Source of the DNA: Methyloversatilis sp. RAC08
Lineage (GTDB): Bacteria > Pseudomonadota > Gammaproteobacteria > Burkholderiales > Rhodocyclaceae
Assembly: GCF_001713355.1 (NCBI RefSeq)
Contig: NZ_CP016448.1
Span: 1,736,001-1,800,000, forward strand
Length of the DNA stretch: 64,000 nucleotides
Direction: 5' to 3'
The notes beneath the pieces were generated by a model. The model searched no databases and was not told the DNA's origin. It worked only from the letters and a program-made list of their open reading frames with translations. The stretch's first letter is position 1. Every line of letters begins with the position of its first letter. Below are positions 50,727-60,002 of the stretch, piece after piece. The translations under genes and the position numbers were made by a program.

Positions 50727-51311
50727 CTACTTGCCTGCGACGGCCAGCTTGAAACGGATCTGCACCTCGTCGGCAACGACCGAGGTATCGCCCCAGGCGC
50801 CCGTGCCGACGCCAAACTCTAGGCGCTTGATCGGAAAACTGCCTTCCAGCAGCGCGCCGCTGCCGTCAGGCTTGAGCGTGAAGGGGGCCGCGACTTCGCG
50901 TGTCTTGCCCTTGATGCTCATCTGGCCGCGCACTTCGTAACGGTTGTTGCCAAGCGGCTTGACCGAACTGGACACGAAGCGCGCCGTCGGATGCTGCTTC
51001 ACATCGAACCAGTTCTTGCCCTTGACCTCATCGTTCGCTTCCGGACCGCCGGCATCGATCGACGCCAGTTCGATGTCGAGCGTGGCGCTGCCGGCTTCCG
51101 GCTTCGCCAGGTCGAAGTCCAGCGTGGCCGAAAATCGGGTAAACCGGCCATCGACCGACACGCCCATCTGCTGGGACACGAAGGCCAGCGAGCTTTTCTC
51201 CGGCAAGACTCGCGAATAGCTGCCTGCCGCGTGCACTGCGGACGACAGCAGCGCGAGGCCCGCGCCCAACGCCAGCACACGGCGCGCAAGCGGCGAAATT
51301 CCCTGCATCAT
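50727..51311 (-). CDS. YceI-family periplasmic protein (2)
   Basis: 194 residues with a signal peptide (about 1-28) and one YceI domain (L-A-F-V-S-Q-Q-M-G-V, N-W-F-D-V-K-Q-H-P-T-A-R-F). It is clearly diverged from its neighbour and has no Cys in the mature part. Paired YceI genes often accompany cytochrome b561 genes; none is seen here. GGAG 6 bases ahead supports the first of two adjacent ATG codons. Confidence 0.9.
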   Translation of the reverse strand: MMQGISPLARRVLALGAGLALLSSAVHAAGSYSRVLPEKSSLAFVSQQMGVSVDGRFTRFSATLDFDLAKPEAGSATLDIELASIDAGGPEANDEVKGKNWFDVKQHPTARFVSSSVKPLGNNRYEVRGQMSIKGKTREVAAPFTLKPDGSGALLEGSFPIKRLEFGVGTGAWGDTSVVADEVQIRFKLAVAGK

Positions 51312-51401
51312 CGACGGCTCCAGACTGTGAAAGACACCGGTGTGATGTCAGCGGAGCCAAAAAATTCCGCTGCAGGATCCGGCCGCCACGCGGCCGGGCG
51401 A

Positions 51402-51650
51402 TCAGCCGGCACGCGCTGCAATCTGCTTTTCGAGCTCGGACACCCGCGCTTCCAGCCCTTCGAGCTGCGCCCGGGTGCGCGCCAGCACATCCTTCTGCAC
51501 ATCGAATTCTTCGCGCGTGACCAGGTCGAGGCGCGAAAACATGGCGCTTGCCATCGCCTTGGCGTTTTTCTCCAGATCCCTGGCCGGGCTGGCGGCAAGC
51601 AGTTCGGAAAAGCGCGACGACAGTTCTTCCAGCATCTTGGGATTCAGCAT
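51402..51650 (-). CDS. ubiK: Ubiquinone biosynthesis accessory factor UbiK
   Basis: 82 residues of the YqiC/BMFP family. An amphipathic N-terminal helix (L-E-E-L-S-S-R-F-S-E-L-L) is followed by F-S-R-L-D-L-V-T-R-E-E-F-D-V-Q and a C-terminal coiled coil (L-E-A-R-V-S-E-L-E). UbiK binds UbiJ and lipids and helps aerobic ubiquinone synthesis. ubiB lies 7 kb to the right in the same direction. It diverges from the nitrogen-control locus. Confidence 0.9.
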   Translation of the reverse strand: MLNPKMLEELSSRFSELLAASPARDLEKNAKAMASAMFSRLDLVTREEFDVQKDVLARTRAQLEGLEARVSELEKQIAARAG

Positions 51651-51836
51651 AGGTTTCTCTCCAGGCTATGGCCGGTACAACGCAGCACATCCGGTCTTCG
51701 CCGACCGCGAAGCCCCGCATTGTGCCGTCGCGCAGCGGAACGCGCGATCCCGGCGTGACGGAATTCACGACAAATGATTGCCGAGGCGGTGTGCGAGGCA
51801 CCGATTGTGCACAAAGCAGCGCCGTTCGCCCGGGAA

Positions 51837-51853
51837 TGCACCGTGTTGGTGCA
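51837..51853. promoter_or_regulatory. NtrC (NRI) enhancer site
   Basis: TGCACC-GTGTT-GGTGCA matches the NtrC consensus (TGCACC-N5-GGTGCA) at all twelve defined positions. Its centre is about 115 bases ahead of the -24 element of the sigma-54 promoter, the usual enhancer distance. A weak half-site (TGTGCA) lies 42 bases further upstream. Confidence 0.9.
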
Positions 51854-51958
51854 AGACCATATTGCAGTGCGTGCATTTGGGGCGGGGGATCCCCTCGGAC
51901 CGTCCCGGATATTCGCCGTACTGCATCAAACCATTGAAAAACAAGGAGTAACAACGTC

Positions 51959-51974
51959 TGGCACGTTCTGTGCA
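51959..51974 (+). promoter_or_regulatory. Sigma-54 promoter (-24/-12)
   Basis: TGGCACG-TTCT-GTGCA: the -24 GG (51960-51961) and -12 GC (51972-51973) have the exact 10-base spacing; one position differs from the consensus. The predicted start is near 51985, about 30 bases ahead of the porin ATG. Confidence 0.88.
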
Positions 51975-52015
51975 AGACAAGCCGGGCAGTTTCCCTAAAT
52001 CAAGGAGTGAACCCA

Positions 52016-53190
<1,175 letters not shown>

Positions 53191-53203
53191 GGGAGAACAC
53201 AAG

Positions 53204-54631
53204 ATGAAACGTTTCCTGGGCATCCTGTGCGCAACCTTGGCTATCGGCCTGGCTGCGCCTGTCATGGCAGAAGATCCCCCGGCAGCTCCGGCTGTCGTTA
53301 CCGAAGAAGCAGCGGCCGCTCCGGCAGATGCGGCAGTTGAAGCACCGATGGCGGCGGAAGCTGCACCTGCCGAGGCTGCACCGGCTGAAGAAGTGAAGGC
53401 GGAGGTCCACAAGGGCGACATCGCCTGGATGCTGGTTGCCACCATCATCGTGCTGTTCATGGCCCTGCCCGGCCTGGCGCTGTTCTATGGCGGCATGGTT
53501 CGCGCCAAGAACATGCTGTCGGTGCTGATGCAGGTCATGGTCGTCTTCTCGTTGATCGGCATCCTGTGGATCGTCTATGGCTACAGCCTGGCCTTCACCG
53601 AAGCGACGCCATTCATCGGCTCGCTGGACAAGATGTTCCTCAGCGGCGTGACGGTTGATTCCCTTTCCGACACATTCAGTGCCGACGTGAAGATTCCGGA
53701 ATATCTGTTCGTCATGTTCCAGCTGACCTTCGCCGGCATCACCGCTGCGCTGATCGTCGGATCGTTCGCCGAGCGGGTGAAGTTCTCCGCAGTGCTGCTG
53801 TTCAGCGTGCTGTGGTTCACCTTCTCGTACATCCCCATCGCTCACATGGTGTGGGGCGCCGGCGGTTACCTGCTGGGTCACGGTGCGCTGGACTTCGCGG
53901 GCGGCACGGTGGTGCACATCAACGCCGGTGTGGCCGGTCTGGTGGGTGCCTACATGGTCGGCAAGCGCATCGGCTACGGCAAGGAATCGATGGCGCCGCA
54001 CTCGCTGGTGCTGACGATGGTTGGTGCGTCCATGCTGTGGGTGGGCTGGTTCGGTTTCAACGCCGGCTCCAACCTCGAAGCGAATGCCGGCACGGTGCTC
54101 GCTGCACTCAACACCATGGTTGCCGCTGCAGCGGGCATCGTGGCGTGGGTCGCCGCGGAAGCCGTGTTCAAGGGCAAGCCGTCGATGCTCGGTGCGGCAT
54201 CGGGCTCGATCGCCGGTCTGGTGGCAATCACACCGGCCTGCGGTACGGTCGGACCGATCGGCGCGCTGGTCATCGGCCTGCTGGCTGGCGTGATCTGCCT
54301 GTGGGGTGTCAATGGCCTCAAGCACATGCTTGGCGCAGATGATTCGCTCGACGTGTTCGGCGTCCATGGCGTCGGCGGTATCGTCGGTGCGATTCTGACC
54401 GGCGTGTTCACGGCTCCTTCACTGGGCGGCACCGGCGCCGATGATTTCTCGATCGGTTCGCAGGTCACCGTCCAGGTGATGAGCGTCGTGATCACGATCA
54501 TCTGGTCCGCCGTCGTGTCCTTCATCGCCTTCAAGCTGGTCGACATCTTCATCGGCCTGCGTGTGCCGGAAGATGAAGAGCGCGAAGGTCTGGACGTGAC
54601 CGCGCACGGCGAAACAGCCTACCGCATCTGA
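53204..54631 (+). CDS. amtB: Ammonium transporter AmtB
   Basis: 475 residues. A signal peptide (about 1-22) is followed by an unusual 45-residue Ala/Pro/Glu-rich stretch, then eleven transmembrane helices. Pore residues are in place: Asp in G-A-L-D-F-A-G-G, the twin His in V-V-H-I-N-A-G-V-A-G and F-G-V-H-G-V-G-G-I. The C-terminal tail (G-L-R-V-P-E-D-E-E-R-E-G-L-D) is the part GlnK senses. GGGAG 9 bases ahead of the ATG is the ribosome site. A strong terminator follows. Confidence 0.96.
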   Translation: MKRFLGILCATLAIGLAAPVMAEDPPAAPAVVTEEAAAAPADAAVEAPMAAEAAPAEAAPAEEVKAEVHKGDIAWMLVATIIVLFMALPGLALFYGGMVRAKNMLSVLMQVMVVFSLIGILWIVYGYSLAFTEATPFIGSLDKMFLSGVTVDSLSDTFSADVKIPEYLFVMFQLTFAGITAALIVGSFAERVKFSAVLLFSVLWFTFSYIPIAHMVWGAGGYLLGHGALDFAGGTVVHINAGVAGLVGAYMVGKRIGYGKESMAPHSLVLTMVGASMLWVGWFGFNAGSNLEANAGTVLAALNTMVAAAAGIVAWVAAEAVFKGKPSMLGAASGSIAGLVAITPACGTVGPIGALVIGLLAGVICLWGVNGLKHMLGADDSLDVFGVHGVGGIVGAILTGVFTAPSLGGTGADDFSIGSQVTVQVMSVVITIIWSAVVSFIAFKLVDIFIGLRVPEDEEREGLDVTAHGETAYRI

Positions 54632-54655
54632 AGCAACGCTCTCCTCTGCAAAGTT

Positions 54656-54684
54656 CGGGCACCTTCGGGTGCCCGTTTTTTTTT
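54656..54684 (+). terminator. Rho-independent terminator after amtB
   Basis: An 8-bp stem (CGGGCACC / GGTGCCCG) with a TTCG tetraloop and nine T residues, 24 bases past the amtB stop. Confidence 0.95.
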
Positions 54685-54835
54685 CTTTGCGACCTGTGTC
54701 ACGGACTGTCAGAGCGACACAGCGGGCAGTGTTCGAAATCGCACGGAATGCCGGGGAATCGCGGCGATATTCTGGACTTCGCCCGTGGGTAAATCCCGTG
54801 AAACTCAGCACCTGATGCGTTTGAGGAAAATCACC

Positions 54836-55024
54836 ATGCCGACTCCAGTCAACCGATTCCTGCACGCCGGTCGCCGGTCTGCAACCCGACAGGCCACGCC
54901 GTTGTGTGCAGTGGCTGCCGCGGCATCCATGGCAGCCGGCCTGCCGACCGGCATCACGCTGGCGCTGGGCGGGCTGGCGATCGTCGGCTATGTGCTGCGA
55001 CCGGCGCCGACCGTGCAGATCTGA
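54836..55024 (+). CDS. Small protein with one membrane segment, unknown
   Basis: 62 residues: a basic N-terminus (R-F-L-H-A-G-R-R-S-A-T-R) and a long Ala/Gly/Leu helix (about 24-52) ending G-Y-V-L-R-P. GAGGA 8 bases ahead of the ATG supports it. There is an in-frame GTG 17 codons upstream without a ribosome site. No family known. It could be a small membrane protein, or a chance frame in GC-rich DNA. Confidence 0.45.
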   Translation: MPTPVNRFLHAGRRSATRQATPLCAVAAAASMAAGLPTGITLALGGLAIVGYVLRPAPTVQI

Positions 55025-55204
55025 AAGCCCTGCCACGCGCCGTCCGTCGGCCCAGGCCCCCTTGAAGACACATCCTGTCCATCGACGCCCGTCCTGATGC
55101 GTTGAGTCCCCTTTGCATGTCGAACGTCTGCACGCCGGGTTAGCATCTCGGCGGATGGACAGCACGGCGCCACTCGGCGTCGAAGTTCAAGGATGAGGAC
55201 GCAC

Positions 55205-55933
55205 GTGAACACTTTTGCCGCACACCTGCTGGCGGGACTGATTGCCCTGACGGCAAGCGGTCTGGCTGCGGCTGGCTCCGCAGTCGCCACCGACACCACC
55301 GCAGCGGAAGCCGATGCCTTTCCGGCCGAAGAGCGCGACCGGCTCCGCAAGCGTGCCAGCGATCTGAAGGATCAGGCACGCGAATTGCGGCGCAAGGCGG
55401 ATGCCGACCGGGCGGCCGCGGACGCGCTCTGCTGGCAGCGCACGCTGGTGTCGTCGTGCATCGAAGAAGCGGACGAAACCCTGCGTCTGCGCGTCACTGA
55501 AGTGCGCAAGCTCGAACTAGAGGCGCGCGACATCGAACGTGACGTGCGCACGCGATCCGCGCAGGCACGCCGCGCGGAGAAGCAGCGGACAGCCGATGAG
55601 CGCCGGCTGAAGTCGATCGAAATGAGCGTGAAGACGCGTGAATCCGAGCAGGCGCTGTCACGGCAACGCGAGCAGGATGCCCGCGAGCGCGCGCAGAAAG
55701 ACGCCGAGGCGGAAGCACGCGCACGGCTCAAGGCACAGGAAACCGCCCGGAAGGATGCCGAACAGGCCGCCGGACGGCAACGCGAGGACGCCCGCGCAGC
55801 CCAGCGTGCGGCAGACCAGCAGCGCCACGCCGACAAGATCGACGAACGGGTGCGCCGGAAGGAAGCGCAGCGCCTGCAGCGCGAAGCCGAAGCGGCCGCC
55901 AAGGCCGCGGCGCAGCCTCAGCCCGCGCAGTAG
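55205..55933 (+). CDS. Exported coiled-coil protein, unknown
   Basis: 242 residues. A signal peptide (about 1-23) is followed by a nearly continuous Arg/Glu/Ala coiled coil, with two Cys (in L-C-W-Q-R and S-C-I-E-E). The tail is Ala/Gln/Pro-rich. No family recognised; long periplasmic coiled coils of this sort are common in betaproteobacteria. GAGGA 5 bases ahead favours the GTG at 55205; an ATG at 55193 is in frame and would add 4 residues. It converges on the symporter gene, 3 bases between the stops. Confidence 0.7.
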   Translation: MNTFAAHLLAGLIALTASGLAAAGSAVATDTTAAEADAFPAEERDRLRKRASDLKDQARELRRKADADRAAADALCWQRTLVSSCIEEADETLRLRVTEVRKLELEARDIERDVRTRSAQARRAEKQRTADERRLKSIEMSVKTRESEQALSRQREQDARERAQKDAEAEARARLKAQETARKDAEQAAGRQREDARAAQRAADQQRHADKIDERVRRKEAQRLQREAEAAAKAAAQPQPAQ

Positions 55934-55936
55934 CGA

Positions 55937-57439
55937 TCAGCGCGGCGGCGGGGTGTGACCGGTGGCGGCGTGATGCGTGCCGGCGGCGGCATGGTGATGC
56001 AGCGCCGCGTGGTCCGGCTCGTGCGGCAGACGATGACCCACCCACTGAGGCAGCAGCGAGCCGACGATCATGCCGGTGGCACTGACCGCCAGCCCGATCA
56101 GCTGGGCCGGCACCGCACTGGCCTCGCCGACCAGTATCTCGACCAGCAACCATGAGCCCAGGCCGCCAATGATTGCGGCCAGCGCGCCCTGGGTTGTCGC
56201 GCGCTTCCAGAACGCCCCGAAGAACAGTGGTACGAAGGCGCCGGCCAGCGTCACCTTGTAGGCGTTCTCGACCATTTCGAAAATGCCCGCTTCGGAATTC
56301 AGCGCCACCACCAGCACGATGCTGGCGAAACCGACGATGGCACTGCGCATCACAAGCAGCAGCTGGCGATCGCCCATGCGCGGGTAGAAGCCCTTGACGA
56401 TGTTCTCGGCGAAGGTGACCGACGGCGCCAGCAGCGTGGCCGACGAACAGCTCATGATGGCAGACAGCACCGCACCGAAGAACAGGATCTGCGCGATGAG
56501 CGGCGTGTGCTGCATGACCAGCGTGGGCAGCACACGCTGCGAATCCTCCTCGATCAGCGCATTGAAGGTGCCGGGGTCGATCAGCGTCGCCGAATAGGCG
56601 ATGAACATCGGCACGAAGCAGAAGCAGAAGTAGATCGATGCACCCAGCACCGAGCCGCCGATCGCGACCTTCGCGCTCTTCGCCGACGTGATGCGCTGGA
56701 ACACGTCCTGCTGCGGGACGGAGCCCAGCATCATGGTCAGCCAGGCTCCGAGGAAGGTGATCCACAGCCACGGATCCGCCGGCGGAAAGAAATCGAGCTT
56801 GCCGGCCGCCGACGCGTGGTCGATGACCGGCGCCACACCGCCGGTCAGGCCGCTGATGACGTAGGCGATGTAGAGCAGGCCGCCCATCGACACCGCCATC
56901 TGCACGAAATCCAGGATGGCAACCGAGAACATGCCGCCGAACGTGGTGTAGGTCAGCACGATGAGGGCACCGAGCACCATGCCGGTTTCCTGACTGACCG
57001 CGCCGTCGGTCACCATGAAGAAGATGAGGCCCATGGCTTTGATCTGCGCCGCCACCCAGCCCAGATACGACACGACGATGCACAGCGACGTGATGACTTC
57101 GACGGTACGGTTGTAGCGCAGGCGATAGTAGTCGCCGACGGTCATGATGTTCAGCTTGTACAGCTTGGTCGAATAGAAGATGCCCGCGATGATCAGGCAC
57201 ATCGATGCGCCGAAAGGATCGGCGACCACACCGCCGAGGCCCTCGGTGACGAACTGTGCGGACACCCCGAACACCGCCTCGGCGCCGAACCAGGTGGCGA
57301 ATACGGTGGCCGTCACCACCGGCAGCGGCAGGCTGCGGCCGGCAACGGCGAAATCCCTGGCGTTGTGGACCCGTGTCGCGGCGTACAGACCGATGCCGAC
57401 CGACACCATCAGATAGAGCACTACGAACCAGATCAGCAT
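55937..57439 (-). CDS. Sodium:solute symporter (SSS) with His-rich C-terminal tail
   Basis: 500 residues, about thirteen transmembrane helices in the SSS/LeuT-like order. F-A-V-A-G-R-S-L-P near residue 30-38, A-T-W-F-G-A-E-A and the Q-R-I-T-S-A-K-S loop are typical. The last 30 residues hold seven His among Ala, Pro and Gly (D-H-A-A-L-H-H-H, T-H-H-A-A-T-G-H), an unusual cytosolic or periplasmic tail that could bind metal. The solute is unknown. Start chosen at M-L-I-W-F-V-V; the frame is open 12 codons upstream. Confidence 0.88.
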   Translation of the reverse strand: MLIWFVVLYLMVSVGIGLYAATRVHNARDFAVAGRSLPLPVVTATVFATWFGAEAVFGVSAQFVTEGLGGVVADPFGASMCLIIAGIFYSTKLYKLNIMTVGDYYRLRYNRTVEVITSLCIVVSYLGWVAAQIKAMGLIFFMVTDGAVSQETGMVLGALIVLTYTTFGGMFSVAILDFVQMAVSMGGLLYIAYVISGLTGGVAPVIDHASAAGKLDFFPPADPWLWITFLGAWLTMMLGSVPQQDVFQRITSAKSAKVAIGGSVLGASIYFCFCFVPMFIAYSATLIDPGTFNALIEEDSQRVLPTLVMQHTPLIAQILFFGAVLSAIMSCSSATLLAPSVTFAENIVKGFYPRMGDRQLLLVMRSAIVGFASIVLVVALNSEAGIFEMVENAYKVTLAGAFVPLFFGAFWKRATTQGALAAIIGGLGSWLLVEILVGEASAVPAQLIGLAVSATGMIVGSLLPQWVGHRLPHEPDHAALHHHAAAGTHHAATGHTPPPR

Positions 57440-57540
57440 GCACGCCCCGAAGCAACATTTCACGGCGCGGAACAACGCCGCGCAGGCTCAATGATAACGG
57501 CGCACAAGCCTTGCGGGCACTGGATTTGCGGGGTTTTCGA

Positions 57541-58137
57541 TCAGGCGTCCAGGCGCCGCGGCGGCAACATGGGCAGCCCGGCGAGGGCGGTCATTTCGAG
57601 CACCACCAGTCCATCGACGCGCAGGCCCGACAGATGCATGCGCAGATGGGTCACCAGCGCGCAGCGTACGGATTCATCCATGCCGAACGGCCGATCAGGT
57701 ACCGACAGCGTGACGCGCGCCTGCGACGCCTCGATGTGCCAACCGAGCGCTCCGGCCAGCACACCGGAGCAGGCGTCGATGACGATGTTGCCGACTTCGG
57801 CCAGAGCGTCCTGCTCCAGTTCTCCCGGCTCGGCAATGTCACCCGGCAGACCGAGCATGCGCCTCACCAGCGCCAGGCCGCCGATCTGCGGCAGCACCAG
57901 CATGGCTTCGGCGCTGCAGCCCTCGGTGGTGCGCATGCGCTGGGCCACGCCGCACAGGCAGCTGTCGAGGCTGGCCATGCAGATGTCGAGGCGGGCGCGG
58001 TCGGCCATTTCGACATGCGAAACCGACATGCCCACCTGCTCGGACACGATCTGCGTGAAGGTGGACGCGGCGCCATGCACCGAGCTGCTCATCGAGCCGG
58101 CCAGTTCGCCGAATGCCTTCATGTGTGGAGGAATCAT
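57541..58137 (-). CDS. CheC-like phosphatase-fold protein
   Basis: 198 residues. E-L-E-Q-D-A-L-A-E-V-G-N-I-V-I with Glu and Asn in the spacing of the CheC/CheX active site (E-x-x-N type) suggests a CheY-P phosphatase-like role. A second such site, as in full CheC, is not clear. No chemotaxis gene is adjacent in this window. Two Cys (S-C-L-C-G) are notable. It follows ubiB on the same strand after 130 bases. Confidence 0.7.
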   Translation of the reverse strand: MIPPHMKAFGELAGSMSSSVHGAASTFTQIVSEQVGMSVSHVEMADRARLDICMASLDSCLCGVAQRMRTTEGCSAEAMLVLPQIGGLALVRRMLGLPGDIAEPGELEQDALAEVGNIVIDACSGVLAGALGWHIEASQARVTLSVPDRPFGMDESVRCALVTHLRMHLSGLRVDGLVVLEMTALAGLPMLPPRRLDA

Positions 58138-58267
58138 TGCCCAGCCCCCGCGTTATCCCTTGCATGCCCCGCTACCGTGGTCATATTCATCGTCGGCATC
58201 TCCCGGTATGAACAGGGGCTAACGACTTTCGTGGCGACATCTTTAGGGACGGTGTCCCGAGCGCAAC

Positions 58268-59791
58268 TCAGGCGAAGGCGTGCCACACCTCGAAGCCGAT
58301 CAGCAGCGCGACCAGCAGGCACAGGAACTGAATCCAGCGCAGCTGCCGGCGGCTGCGCTGTTCGAGGTCGACCGCCTCCTGCCGCACATCCTGCGCCGCG
58401 GACTGGCTCAGTATCTTGTGCGCCAGCCGGGGTAGCTCCGGCATCATCATCGCCCAGGCCGGCGCCTCGTCGAGCAGCTTGCGGCGCAGCGCGCGCCAGC
58501 CGACCTGTTCGCTCATCCAGCGTTCAAGAAAGGGCTTGGCGGTCTTCCACAGATCGAGTTCCGGGTCGAGCTGACGACCGAGGCCTTCGATGTTGAGCAG
58601 GGTTTTCTGCAGCAGCACGAGTTGCGGCTGGATTTCGACGTTGAACCGGCGCGACACCTGGAACAGCCGCAGCAGCGTGCGGCCGAACTCGATTTCCTTC
58701 AGTGGCTTGTCGAAGATCGGCTCGCACACGGCGCGGATCGACGCCTCGAATTCATCGACGCGGGTGCCGCGCGGCACCCAGCCCGCATCGACGTGCGCCT
58801 GCGCCACCCGCTTGTAGTCGCGCTGGAAGAAGGCGAGGAAGTTCTGCGCCAGGTAGTTCTTGTCGACGTCGGTCAGCGTACCCATGATGCCGAAGTCGAG
58901 CGCAATGTACTGGCCGTCGGGCGCGACGAAAATGTTGCCCGGGTGCATGTCGGCGTGGAAGAAACCGTCGCGGAATACCTGGGTGAAGAAGATTTCGACA
59001 CCGGCGCGCGACAGCGCCGCCATGTCGACGCCCTGGGCGCGCAACGCATCGGTATGCGATATCGGCAGGCCGTACATGCGCTCCATCACCATGGCCGTCG
59101 GGCCGCAGAAGTCCCAATACACCTCGGGCACGGCGAGCAGTGGCGAATCGCGGAAGTTGCGGCGCAACTGCGAACAGTTCGACGCCTCGCGCATCAGGTC
59201 GAGTTCGTCGCCCAGATGCTTGGAAAATTCGGCCACCACCTCGCGCGCCTTCAGCCGGCGCCCTTCCGACCACACCCGCTCCAGCAGACCGGCGGCGGTT
59301 TCCATCAGCAGGATGTCGTTGGCGATGATGTGTTCGATACCGGGGCGCAGCACCTTGACCGCGACATCCTCACCATTCGGCAGCACCGCGAAATGCACCT
59401 GCGCCACCGATGCGGACGCCACCGGTCGGGTTTCAAAGCTGCGGAACACCTGGTCAAGCGATTTGCCGTAGAAGGTTTCGAGCCGGGCAATTGCCTGCTC
59501 CGACGGGAACGGCGGCACGCGGTCCTGCAGCTTGGCCAGTTCGTCGGCGATGTCCGGCGGCAGCAGATCGCGCCGGGTGGACAGCATCTGGCCGAACTTG
59601 ACGAAGATCGGGCCCAGCGCCTCCAGCGCTTCGCGCAGCCTGACGGCGCGCGGGTCGGTGAAGCGCCGGCCCAGCCGGGTGACGCGCAGCAGGCCGGCAA
59701 AGCGCAGCTTGCTGCCGGCATCGAGCAGCATCTGGTCCAGCCCGAAGCGCAGGCTCACCGTGAGGATCTTGAGCAGTCGCAGCCAGCGCAT
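58268..59791 (-). CDS. ubiB: Ubiquinone biosynthesis kinase-like UbiB
   Basis: 507 residues of the ABC1/ADCK/UbiB family. The hallmark K-F-G-Q lies at 65-68 ([10 protein letters not shown]), the Ala-rich nucleotide loop is A-S-A-S-V-A-Q-V, then V-A-V-K-V-L-R-P-G and [10 protein letters not shown]. One C-terminal transmembrane helix (about 483-502). UbiB supports coenzyme Q synthesis, probably as an ATPase that extracts lipid precursors. The start M-R-W-L-R-L-L fits the family; the frame is open 34 codons upstream. It is divergent from argS. Confidence 0.94.
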   Translation of the reverse strand: MRWLRLLKILTVSLRFGLDQMLLDAGSKLRFAGLLRVTRLGRRFTDPRAVRLREALEALGPIFVKFGQMLSTRRDLLPPDIADELAKLQDRVPPFPSEQAIARLETFYGKSLDQVFRSFETRPVASASVAQVHFAVLPNGEDVAVKVLRPGIEHIIANDILLMETAAGLLERVWSEGRRLKAREVVAEFSKHLGDELDLMREASNCSQLRRNFRDSPLLAVPEVYWDFCGPTAMVMERMYGLPISHTDALRAQGVDMAALSRAGVEIFFTQVFRDGFFHADMHPGNIFVAPDGQYIALDFGIMGTLTDVDKNYLAQNFLAFFQRDYKRVAQAHVDAGWVPRGTRVDEFEASIRAVCEPIFDKPLKEIEFGRTLLRLFQVSRRFNVEIQPQLVLLQKTLLNIEGLGRQLDPELDLWKTAKPFLERWMSEQVGWRALRRKLLDEAPAWAMMMPELPRLAHKILSQSAAQDVRQEAVDLEQRSRRQLRWIQFLCLLVALLIGFEVWHAFA

Positions 59792-60002
59792 GCGGCTCAG
59801 CCCTCGGCCGCACTTAGCGGGGAAGGGACAGACGGTCTGGGGGGTTGAAACCTCATGTTGCGGGGACTCGACAGCGGCGTGCGGAGCGCGCACTGTACAA
59901 GAAGCACCGTCACGCCGGAAGCGGCTTTCCGGGCTGTCTGCGGGCTCGCGCTATACTTCGCGGTCTCCAAATGCACTTGCGCATCGCGCTTCCGTTTCAC
60001 TC

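Noticed and set aside
51795-51811. Second NtrC site upstream of the perfect one
   Set aside because: Only one half (TGTGCA) resembles the consensus; the other arm does not match.
55728-57491. A 587-codon open frame overlapping the symporter on the same strand
   Set aside because: It is the symporter region in another frame. It reads as Arg-rich non-protein sequence, while the chosen frame has helices and SSS motifs.
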